DNA of 9,532 bases, from positions 1 to 9,532 of the forward strand of contig CAZAFV010000096.1 of NCBI GenBank assembly GCA_964484385.1, in the 5' to 3' direction. The position numbers and the translations under genes are program-made. Positions 1 through 5,984 of the stretch are shown one piece after another. Source of the DNA: Poriferisodalis sp964484385 (GTDB lineage Bacteria; Actinomycetota; Acidimicrobiia; Acidimicrobiales; Poriferisodalaceae). The notes beneath the pieces were generated by a model that was not told where the DNA came from, did not search any database, and was given only the letters and a program-made list of their open reading frames with translations. Position 1 is the first letter of the stretch. Every line of letters begins with the position of its first letter.

Positions 1-63
1 CAGGCGCCCGCGGCCTCCGGCGGGCAGTTCGAAGTGCCGCCAGTACTCGGCGAGGAAGCCTGA
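1..63 (+). CDS. gatC: GatC, C-terminal end only (Asp/Glu-tRNA amidotransferase subunit C)
   Basis: Frame 1 is open from the window edge to a TGA at 61-63 and gives 20 residues ending in GQFEVPPVLGEEA. A short tail of the form F-x-V-P-x-V-L is typical of the C-terminus of GatC, the small subunit that wraps around GatA and stabilises the GatA-GatB complex. The identification rests on this tail and on gatA starting 30 nt downstream in the usual gatC-gatA-gatB order. The start codon and most of the protein lie outside the window. It shares its reading frame with gatA and is separated from it by the single TGA. Confidence 0.85.
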   Translation, partial: QAPAASGGQFEVPPVLGEEA

Positions 64-93
64 GCTGGCCGTGTCCCGCTCGGTGACTGCACG

Positions 94-1623
94 ATGACTT
101 CGGCTCACGTCATCGCCTCCGAAGTGCGCGCCGGCACCCGCCGAGCAACGGACGTGCTCGAAGAACTCCTCGGCCGCATCGAGACCCACGACGGCGACGT
201 TCACGCCTTCAACACGGTGACAGCCGAGCAGGCTCGAGCCGCTGCAGCCGCCATCGATGCAGCAGTCGACGATGGCCGCGACCCCGGACCGCTGGCAGGC
301 GTCCCCGTGGCCTTCAAAGACAACCTGTGCACGCGCGGTGTCGCCACCACCTGCTCATCGCGGATGCTCGAAGGCTGGCAGCCTCCCTACGACGCCACGG
401 TCGTGCAGGCCATGACGGCCGCCGGCGCCGTCATGATCGGCAAGACCAATCTCGACGAGTTCGCGATGGGCAGCTCCACTGAGCACTCGGCCTTCGGCCC
501 CACGCGCAATCCCTACGACCTCACCCGGGTGCCGGGCGGCTCCAGCGGGGGCTCGGCTGCAGCGGTGGCCGCTGGCTTCGCGCCCCTGGCGCTGGGCTCC
601 GACACCGGAGGCTCGATCCGCCAGCCTGCATCGCTGTGCGGCATTGTGGGCATCAAGCCCACCTACGGCCGCGTCAGCCGCTACGGGCTCGTGGCCTTCG
701 CCAGCTCGTTCGACCAGATCGGCCCGTTCGCAACCGACGTCGCAGATGCTGCGCTCGCACTCGGGGTGATCAGCGGCCACGATCCCGCCGACAGCACGTC
801 GATTCCCGCAGCCGTGCCCGACTTTGAGGCCGCGCTGGCGCGGGGTGTCGAGGGCTTGCGCGTCGGCGTCGTGAGCGAGCTGACCGGGAGCGGCCGCAAT
901 GGTGCCGCGAACGGTGGCCCCCCGCCGGGGGACGCAGCGGGCGACATGCTCGACGGAATCGAAGCGGATGTGACCGAGCGTGTGCTCGAGGCGGCCGACG
1001 CGCTGGCCGATGCCGGGGCGACCGTCGGCAGGGTCTCGGTGCCGGCGGTCACCTACGGCCTCACGGCGTATTACCTCATCGCACCGGCCGAGGCCTCGAG
1101 CAATCTGGCGCGTTACGACGGCACTCGTTACGGGTTGCGTGTGGACGGCGCTGATGTCGAGGAGATGAATCGCCTGACTCGTCGGGCCGGCTTCGGCGAC
1201 GAGGTCAAGGCGCGCATCATGCTGGGCACGTTCGCCCTCAGCGCCGGCTACTACGACGCCTACTACGGCAAGGCCCAGCGGGTCCGCATGCTGACCCGAC
1301 GAGACTTCGACGCTGCCTACGCCGATTTCGACGTCCTGCTGTCGCCCACCTCGCCGTGCGTGGCATTCCGTTTCGGCGAGCGCGCTGACCCGATGACCAT
1401 GTATCGGTGCGACACCTGCACCATCCCGTCGAATCTCTCGGGCGACCCGGCCATGTCGGTGCCCTTCGGAACCGGCGCGGAGGATCTGCCGGTGGGCGTG
1501 CAGGTCATGGCCTCCGCCCTGGGCGAGGAGGCGATGCTGACGGTGGCCGCTGCACTGGAGCGCGCAGCGCCGCCGCTGCCGAAGCCACCGCTGGCCGAGA
1601 GCTCATCGGGCGGCGCAGCATGA
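94..1623 (+). CDS. gatA: GatA, Asp-tRNA(Asn)/Glu-tRNA(Gln) amidotransferase subunit A
   Basis: GatA is the glutaminase subunit of GatCAB; it releases ammonia from glutamine for transamidation of Glu-tRNA(Gln) or Asp-tRNA(Asn). The 509-residue product is an amidase-signature enzyme. The Ser-cisSer-Lys triad can be placed by spacing against known family members: K75 in PVAFKDN, S150 in GGSSGGS and nucleophile S174 in DTGGSIRQP. The family blocks AYYLIAPAEASSNLARYDG (325-343) and RIMLGTFALSAGYYDAYY (374-391) are intact. ATG 94 is the first possible start after the gatC stop in this frame; no clear Shine-Dalgarno is visible, so coupling to gatC is likely. Length exceeds the usual roughly 480-490 residues because of a Gly/Ala/Pro-rich insertion near 265-286 and a low-complexity tail. 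The stop overlaps the gatB start by 4 nt. Confidence 0.97.
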   Translation: MTSAHVIASEVRAGTRRATDVLEELLGRIETHDGDVHAFNTVTAEQARAAAAAIDAAVDDGRDPGPLAGVPVAFKDNLCTRGVATTCSSRMLEGWQPPYDATVVQAMTAAGAVMIGKTNLDEFAMGSSTEHSAFGPTRNPYDLTRVPGGSSGGSAAAVAAGFAPLALGSDTGGSIRQPASLCGIVGIKPTYGRVSRYGLVAFASSFDQIGPFATDVADAALALGVISGHDPADSTSIPAAVPDFEAALARGVEGLRVGVVSELTGSGRNGAANGGPPPGDAAGDMLDGIEADVTERVLEAADALADAGATVGRVSVPAVTYGLTAYYLIAPAEASSNLARYDGTRYGLRVDGADVEEMNRLTRRAGFGDEVKARIMLGTFALSAGYYDAYYGKAQRVRMLTRRDFDAAYADFDVLLSPTSPCVAFRFGERADPMTMYRCDTCTIPSNLSGDPAMSVPFGTGAEDLPVGVQVMASALGEEAMLTVAAALERAAPPLPKPPLAESSSGGAA

Positions 1624-3041
1624 CAACGGGCTGGGAGATCGTGGTCGGGCTCGAAGTCCATGTCGAGCTGGCGACCGACACGAAGCTGTTCTCCGCTGCG
1701 CCCAGCCGCTTCGGCGACGAACCGAACACCAACGTCACGCCGGTCTGCCTGGGTCTGCCCGGCTCGCTGCCCGTGCTCAATCGCCGCGCCGTTGAACTGG
1801 CCATGGCGGTGGGTCTCGCCCTCAACTGCGAGATCCGTCCGTCGGTGTTTCACCGCAAGAACTACTTCTACCCCGACATGCCGAAGGACTACCAAGTCAG
1901 CCAGTACGACCAGCCGATCTGCTCCGACGGGTGGCTCGACGTGCCGGGCGGCAGCCGTATCGGAATCGAGCGGGCGCACCTGGAGGAGGACGCCGGCAAG
2001 ACGACGCACCTGGGAGGCGCGGACGGTCGTATTCACGGTGCCGTCGGCGCGCTCGTGGACTACAACCGGGCGGGCACCCCGCTGCTCGAGATCGTCTCGC
2101 GGCCCGACATCAGCTCGGCAGCCGAGGCCAGCGCGTACGTCGACGAGCTGCGGACGATCCTGCTGACGCTCGGCGCATCCGACGCTCGTCTCGAAGAGGG
2201 CTCGATGCGCGTCGACGCGAACATCAGCGTGCGGCCCGCCGGCTCAGGCGAGCTGCGCACCCGTTGCGAAGTGAAGAATCTGAACTCGCTGCGGTCGCTG
2301 CGGAACGCCATCGACTACGAGGCTCGGCGCCACATCGATCTGTATGCCGCGGGCGATGTCCCTGTCCAGGAAACGCGCCACTGGTCCGAAGACGGTCGCA
2401 CGCACTCGCTGCGCTCCAAGGAAGAGGCCGACGACTACCGCTACTTCCCCGAGCCCGACCTCGTGCCGCTGGCACCCGACGACGAATGGATCGCCCAGGT
2501 TCGCGCCGCCATGCCCGAACTGCCCGCATCTCAGCGTGCACGCCTGCACGAATGCGGCGCCGATCCCGAGGATGCCCAGGTCATCGTGGGCCGCGGCCTG
2601 GCACCGGTGGTATTGGGGGCCATCGAGGCGGGAGCCGATGCCAAGCGCACGATGACCCATGCCGTGCAGAACTTGGCCCTTGACGGAGCCGAACTGCTTG
2701 GCATCGACCATCTGGCCTCGCTGGTCCAGATGGAGACTTCGGGGCAGCTCACTGCGACGCAAGCCAAGACGGTGCTGGGAATCATGTGCGAGCGAGCAGC
2801 CGCCGGCAGCGCTGATCCGGCGGCGATCGCCGCCGAGCTGGGTTTCGAAGCCATGGACACAGCCGAGCTGGAGTCGCTGGTCGATCAGGCCATAGCGGAC
2901 AACCCCGAAGCGTGGGAGAAGTTCTGCGCCGGTGAGGCCAAAGTGGCCGGTGTGTTCGTGGGAGCAGTGATGAAGGCCACCCGCGGCCAGGCCGACGGCC
3001 AAGCCGTCACCGGGATGCTCACGCAACGCCGCGACGCCTGA
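1620..3041 (+). CDS. gatB: GatB, Asp-tRNA(Asn)/Glu-tRNA(Gln) amidotransferase subunit B
   Basis: GatB phosphorylates the mischarged aminoacyl-tRNA with ATP and completes the amidation with ammonia channelled from GatA. The 473-residue product has the family's order: GLEVHVEL at 10-17, YPDMPKDYQVSQYDQP at 84-99, LEED at 121-124, the signature VDYNRAGTPLLEIVS at 146-160, RVDANISV at 197-204 and CEVKNLNS at 216-223. The tail, from about 330, is the helical tRNA-binding YqeY-like domain ending in VGAVMKATRGQADG. The frame is open further upstream, to 1407, but homology begins at ATG 1620, whose ATGA overlaps the gatA stop; this implies translational coupling. Length is normal. It ends in a TGA that is part of an inverted repeat shared with the convergent MATE gene. 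Confidence 0.97.
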   Translation: MTTGWEIVVGLEVHVELATDTKLFSAAPSRFGDEPNTNVTPVCLGLPGSLPVLNRRAVELAMAVGLALNCEIRPSVFHRKNYFYPDMPKDYQVSQYDQPICSDGWLDVPGGSRIGIERAHLEEDAGKTTHLGGADGRIHGAVGALVDYNRAGTPLLEIVSRPDISSAAEASAYVDELRTILLTLGASDARLEEGSMRVDANISVRPAGSGELRTRCEVKNLNSLRSLRNAIDYEARRHIDLYAAGDVPVQETRHWSEDGRTHSLRSKEEADDYRYFPEPDLVPLAPDDEWIAQVRAAMPELPASQRARLHECGADPEDAQVIVGRGLAPVVLGAIEAGADAKRTMTHAVQNLALDGAELLGIDHLASLVQMETSGQLTATQAKTVLGIMCERAAAGSADPAAIAAELGFEAMDTAELESLVDQAIADNPEAWEKFCAGEAKVAGVFVGAVMKATRGQADGQAVTGMLTQRRDA

Positions 3042-3069
3042 GCGACCGCTGGAAGGCCGAGGCGCTCAG
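3038..3069. repeat. Inverted repeat spanning both convergent stop codons (possible bidirectional terminator)
   Basis: CTGAGCG at 3038-3044 is perfectly complementary to CGCTCAG at 3063-3069. The arms contain the TGA of gatB (3039-3041) and the TGA of the - strand MATE gene (3066-3068 on +). The 18-nt interior can add a few further pairs. There is no T-tract on either side, so this is not a canonical intrinsic terminator, but a hairpin here would sit at the 3' end of both mRNAs. The repeat is directly visible; the terminator role is inferred. Confidence 0.45.
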
Positions 3070-4376
3070 TCCTCGCCGGTGCGCAGCCAGGCATCGCCCC
3101 GGAAGCGAATCCACTGTGGCGCAGCGCGGAAGAACATGAACAGGGTGAGCGCCACCCACAGCCAGCCGATGCCCAGATCGAAGATGCGCACCGCGCCGCC
3201 GACGATCGCGAAACCCGCCGCTGCGCCGGCCATCGCCCGTGCCAGAAAGCCCAAGTCGCCGGCGCCAATGAAGATGCCGTCGAAGGCGAAGGCGGCGGCA
3301 TTGATGGGCTGCGCGACGGCCACGAACAGCAGGATGAAGCCGCTGAGCGCGACGACAGCAGGGTCGTTGCTGAAGATCGATGCCAGCGGTCCACGCAGCA
3401 GCACGAGTGCCAGCCCGAATACCGCGCTGAGCTGGATGCTCATGCCGATCATGCGGACGCTGGCTGCGCGAGCCACGTCGGGTCGGCTGGCGCCGAGTTC
3501 CTTTGCCACCATGGCCTGACCCGCAATCGCCACTGCGTCGAGGGCGAGCGAGAAGAACGACCAGATCTGCACGCCGATTTCGTGCGATGCCACCTCGGTG
3601 GTGCCGATACGGGCCGCGAACACCGCAGCCAGCACGAACGCCCCCCGCAGCGACGCCGTGCGCACGAACATCTGGGCGCCGACACGGGCGTAACGCCACG
3701 CCGCGGCAGCGACTAGCCGCAGCCGCGCGCCGACCGCCCGAACGTGGCGATGGACGGCGACGGCGAACGCCACGGCGGCACCCCACTGGGCGATCACCGT
3801 TGACCATGCCGCGCCGGCGATGCCCATGTCGAGCTCGAACACCAGCACGAGTTCGATGAGCAAGTTCCCTGCCGCTGAAGCGACGGCGATCACGAGGGGG
3901 GTGACAGTGTCCTGGGTGCCCCGCAGGTAGCCCGTAGCTGCCATGCCCGCCAGCAACGCGGTAAAGCCGATGAGGCTGATCCTCAGGTACGTGAGCGCGT
4001 GATCAGCGACTTCGGGGGTCGGGTCGAACACGCCGACGAGATAGCCCGAGCCGGCCCACATGCCCAGGCTGAACACCACGCCCAGCCCGATCGACAGCCA
4101 CATGCCGGCGATGCCCTGTTCGGCTGCTCGACGCAGCGATCCGGCGCCCACCAGCCGGCCGACGAGGCCGGTTGTGCCGTAGGCGAGGAAGATCAGAATT
4201 GCGTGAGCACTGAGCAGGATGGCGGAGGCGATCGCAAGCCCGGCGAGTTCGGGCGTGCCGAGCCTCCCGACGATCGCCCTGTCGGTGAGCACATACAGCG
4301 GCTCGGCGATCAGCGCCCCGAAGGCCGGCACCGCGAGCAGCAGGATCTCACGGTCGTAGACCGTGCGTCGAAACAC
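3066..4376 (-). CDS. MATE family efflux transporter, DinF-type
   Basis: The 436-residue product is hydrophobic throughout, with a pattern fitting 12 membrane helices in two halves. Family features of DinF-like MATE proteins include LAVPAFGALIAEPLYVLTD near 14-32, with Asp32 in helix 1 at the place of the conserved cation-binding acidic residue, then IVGRLGTPELAGLAIA, LAYGTTGLVGRLVGAG, and GYLRGTQDTVTPLVIAVASA plus MGIAGAAWSTVIAQWGAAVA in the N-terminal half. Such proteins export small organic compounds in exchange for H+ or Na+; the substrate cannot be read from sequence. The start is GTG at 4376, the first usable one in frame; the upstream Shine-Dalgarno is weak. It follows the lipoprotein gene by 34 nt on the same strand and is probably cotranscribed with it. 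It converges with gatB, with 24 nt between stops. Confidence 0.92.
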   Translation of the reverse strand: MFRRTVYDREILLLAVPAFGALIAEPLYVLTDRAIVGRLGTPELAGLAIASAILLSAHAILIFLAYGTTGLVGRLVGAGSLRRAAEQGIAGMWLSIGLGVVFSLGMWAGSGYLVGVFDPTPEVADHALTYLRISLIGFTALLAGMAATGYLRGTQDTVTPLVIAVASAAGNLLIELVLVFELDMGIAGAAWSTVIAQWGAAVAFAVAVHRHVRAVGARLRLVAAAAWRYARVGAQMFVRTASLRGAFVLAAVFAARIGTTEVASHEIGVQIWSFFSLALDAVAIAGQAMVAKELGASRPDVARAASVRMIGMSIQLSAVFGLALVLLRGPLASIFSNDPAVVALSGFILLFVAVAQPINAAAFAFDGIFIGAGDLGFLARAMAGAAAGFAIVGGAVRIFDLGIGWLWVALTLFMFFRAAPQWIRFRGDAWLRTGED

Positions 4377-4410
4377 GGCTACGTCCCGGGTCCGGCAGGT
4401 GCTGCGTGCG

Positions 4411-5763
4411 TCATCCGGTCAGGCGCCACACGCCGATTTCCATGTCGATCACGTAGAGCTCGCCCGCTGCGTCGACCGCGAACCCGACCGGTCGGGGCGT
4501 GCTCACGCCCAGGTGCCAGACGTCGTCGGGCTGCGTGCCGGGCGCCACCGCCGCTGCGTACATGTCACCCCCGCAGAGATCGGCGAAGACATAGCGGCCG
4601 GCCAGCCATTGCAGCTGGCTGCCCCGGTAGACGTGGCCCCCGATGACGGCGCACAGGCCCCGCCCGTGCCGGTACTCCAGATCGGGCGGCCGGTGGTCGG
4701 CTAGCTCGTCGCCTACGAAGCGCCGGCTGCCTTCGTAGGCATTCCAGCCCAAGTTGGCGCCGCCCTCGTCGAGGCCGAGCACCGTGACCTCTTCCATGCA
4801 CTGCTGGCCGACATCGGAGATCCACAGCGTGCTGGTCGCCTCGTCGAGCGAAATGCGGAACGGGTTGCGTGCCCCGTAGGCCCAGATGTGTGGGTCGCTG
4901 CCGGGTCCGAGATCGGGATTGTCGGGTGCCGGTATCAGCCGCCAGTCGCGGGGGTCGGCGCTGCTGCCGCCCTCGACGGCGAATCTCAGCACAGCTCCGA
5001 GCGGGGTGGCGAGGTTCTGACCGTGATGGCGCGGATCGCCGAGGCCGCCGCCGTCGCCGAACGACACGTAGAGCAACCCGTCCGGATCGAACAGCAGGTC
5101 GCCGCCGTTGTGCTGTGCATTGGTTTGCTTCACCTCCAGCACATCGGCGTAGCGCCCATCCAGTGTCGTTCGATCCGCGCTCGGCGTCAGCACAGTGAGC
5201 ACGCTGGACCCGTGGCGGTCGGTGCGGTTGATCCACAGCCGCCCGTCGGGGCCCAGCGTCATGCCCACCAAGCCCTGGTCGTGCTCGGCCGCCGTGTTCG
5301 AGGAGAAATCGGCAACGGGTTCCGCGCTGATGACCGCGCCGAAGTCGCGGCCGGCTTGCGCTGCGAAGTTGGGTGCAAATCGCCAGATGCGTCCCCTGCG
5401 ATCGCCCACGAATCCTCCGCCTGCTGCACCGACGCTGTCGAAGACCATCACCGTCGCCTCAGCCAGATCGATATACGGCACCAGCGTCACGGAACGCCCG
5501 GGCGCCGCCTCGACCAGCGGTGTTGCGCCCAATTCGGTCAGCCCCTGCGGACAGGGTGTGTTTGATGCGATGTACTCGGGCGTCTGTGTCAGCGGCAAGG
5601 TGGTCGCAGGCTCGCTTGTCGCAGCGCTGCCCGCGCCGTCTGGACTGCCGATGGCGGGGCCGGCGCCCTCGTCGATCCCGATGTCAGAACACCCCACTGC
5701 CAGCGCCCCGGCAGCGATGGCCGCAGCGCAGGTGGCAATGCTGAACAGCCGTCCACCCCGCAC
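4411..5763 (-). CDS. Predicted lipoprotein of the PQQ-dependent glucose/sorbosone dehydrogenase family (LppZ-like)
   Basis: The 450-residue product starts with a short basic segment (R2, R5), a hydrophobic stretch and ALAVGC, giving a probable lipid-modified Cys25, then a flexible A/G/S/P/T-rich linker to about 60. The rest is a six-bladed propeller of the GSDH type. Visible blocks: HDQGLVGMTLGPDGRLW (161-177), QHNGGDLLFDPDGLLYVSFG (217-236), WAYGARNPFRISLD (294-307), ISDVGQQCMEEV (315-326), GGANLGWNAYEG (334-345) and GGHVYRG (375-381). His219 and Arg299 align by motif with the catalytic His and an active-site Arg of soluble glucose dehydrogenase, so catalysis is possible, but substrate and PQQ use are unproven. 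Four cysteines (71, 322, 371, 397) could form disulfides outside the cytoplasm. The GTG start lies 6 nt after a -10-like hexamer. It is divergent from the ilv operon and upstream of the MATE gene. Confidence 0.88.
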   Translation of the reverse strand: MRGGRLFSIATCAAAIAAGALAVGCSDIGIDEGAGPAIGSPDGAGSAATSEPATTLPLTQTPEYIASNTPCPQGLTELGATPLVEAAPGRSVTLVPYIDLAEATVMVFDSVGAAGGGFVGDRRGRIWRFAPNFAAQAGRDFGAVISAEPVADFSSNTAAEHDQGLVGMTLGPDGRLWINRTDRHGSSVLTVLTPSADRTTLDGRYADVLEVKQTNAQHNGGDLLFDPDGLLYVSFGDGGGLGDPRHHGQNLATPLGAVLRFAVEGGSSADPRDWRLIPAPDNPDLGPGSDPHIWAYGARNPFRISLDEATSTLWISDVGQQCMEEVTVLGLDEGGANLGWNAYEGSRRFVGDELADHRPPDLEYRHGRGLCAVIGGHVYRGSQLQWLAGRYVFADLCGGDMYAAAVAPGTQPDDVWHLGVSTPRPVGFAVDAAGELYVIDMEIGVWRLTG

Positions 5764-5769
5764 CCGGCC

Positions 5770-5775
5770 AATGTA
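5770..5775 (-). promoter_or_regulatory. Putative -10 box of the lipoprotein-MATE unit (leaderless start)
   Basis: Read on the - strand this is TACATT, four of six matches to TATAAT, and it ends 6 nt before the GTG start at 5763. That spacing puts the predicted transcription start on the first base of the start codon, so the mRNA would be leaderless. No convincing -35 is seen. The absence of a well-placed Shine-Dalgarno before this GTG fits. Low-confidence call strengthened by identical spacing at two other sites in the window. Confidence 0.35.
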
Positions 5776-5794
5776 CGCCCGCCCACCGGCGCCG

Positions 5795-5803
5795 CCTCTG
5801 AGG
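5795..5803. repeat. Short palindrome CCTCTGAGG in the divergent promoter region
   Basis: CCTC-T-GAGG is a perfect 4-bp inverted repeat around a single base, directly abutting the putative ilv -35 (5804-5809) and between the two divergent promoters. It could be an operator half-site for a regulator of either unit, but it is short and may be chance. Confidence 0.15.
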
Positions 5804-5832
5804 TTGTGGCCGCCGGAACGGCACGACAGAAT
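5804..5832 (+). promoter_or_regulatory. Putative promoter of the ilv leader and ilvBNC operon
   Basis: TTGTGG (5804-5809) and CAGAAT (5827-5832) are separated by 17 nt. The -35 match is weak (three of six), the -10 match moderate (four of six). The predicted start of transcription, about 7 nt past the -10, falls at 5839, on the GTG of the short leader reading frame. The same hexamer CAGAAT, again followed by 6 nt and a GTG, recurs at 9486-9500. Inferred from sequence only. Confidence 0.4.
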
Positions 5833-5838
5833 GTGCCG

Positions 5839-5916
5839 GTGAGCGCGTCAGCACGCCGAACCGGCTGCCCGGCCGAGCCTGCGAGGCGCGGCGCGACAGG
5901 AGGGGTACTCATCTAG
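5839..5916 (+). CDS. Candidate ilv leader peptide ending Gly-Gly-Val-Leu-Ile
   Basis: A 25-codon frame runs from GTG 5839 to TAG 5914-5916 (an in-phase GTG at 5833 would add two codons). The product is Arg/Ala-rich and ends in ATGGVLI. The last three sense codons, GTA CTC ATC at 5905-5913, specify valine, leucine and isoleucine, one of each end product of the downstream operon, and GTA is a codon little used in such GC-rich DNA. The frame is followed at once by a GC-rich hairpin and then an intrinsic terminator upstream of ilvB. In known amino-acid attenuators, stalling at such codons signals shortage. No standard ribosome-binding site precedes it; a leaderless start at 5839 is proposed. It is the only coding frame here ending in TAG. 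With just three diagnostic codons, chance remains possible. Confidence 0.5.
   Translation: MSASARRTGCPAEPARRGATGGVLI
5872..5892 (+). promoter_or_regulatory. Hairpin within the ilv leader
   Basis: GCCG at 5872-5875 pairs with CGGC at 5889-5892, and GCCT at 5877-5880 pairs with AGGC at 5884-5887, separated by one A-G mismatch (5876/5888) and closed by a GCG triloop. This makes eight pairs inside the leader frame, 12 nt before the Val-Leu-Ile codons. It could act as the early pause hairpin of an attenuator. The pairing is visible; the role is inferred. Confidence 0.3.
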
Positions 5917-5941
5917 GCGAGCCGTTTCGTCCGCGCTCGCC
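5916..5941 (+). promoter_or_regulatory. Hairpin immediately after the leader stop codon
   Basis: GGCGAGC (5916-5922) pairs perfectly with GCTCGCC (5935-5941), giving a 7-bp GC-rich stem with a 12-nt loop. Its first base is the last base of the leader TAG, so a ribosome at the Val-Leu-Ile codons or at the stop would cover its 5' arm. Its freed 3' arm GCTCGCC resembles the 5' arm of the terminator and can pair with the terminator's GGGGGGC at six of seven positions. This is a plausible switching element, not demonstrated. Confidence 0.4.
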
Positions 5942-5943
5942 CT

Positions 5944-5970
5944 GCCTCCCGCTCGGGGGGCTTTTTTGTT
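5944..5970 (+). terminator. Intrinsic terminator upstream of ilvB (attenuator)
   Basis: GCCTCCC (5944-5950), loop GCTC and GGGGGGC (5955-5961) form a 7-bp stem with one U-G pair, followed directly by six T, then GTT. This is a textbook intrinsic terminator on the + strand. The nearest + strand gene upstream, gatB, ends almost 3 kb away, and the adjacent upstream gene points the other way, so the terminator can only act on transcripts that begin in the divergent region and are heading into ilvB. That position is best explained by transcription attenuation of ilvBNC. Confidence 0.85.
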
Positions 5971-5984
5971 GCAGGAGAATCTTC

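Noticed and set aside
1407..1619. N-terminal extension of gatB by 71 residues
   Set aside because: It overlaps gatA by over 200 nt and translates to Arg/Gly-rich non-homologous sequence; GatB homology starts at ATG 1620.
1317..2036. Antisense frame across the gatA-gatB junction
   Set aside because: Composition is that of a shadow frame and both sense genes are unambiguous.
5786..5816. CCGGCG / CGCCGG 6-bp inverted repeat in the divergent promoter
   Set aside because: Perfect arms but 19 nt apart with almost no inner pairing; expected by chance in GC-rich spacer.
5831..5842. ATG 5831 as a leader start
   Set aside because: It runs for three codons (ATG TGC CGG) into TGA, so it cannot encode the leader; the neighbouring GTG frame reaches the V-L-I codons.
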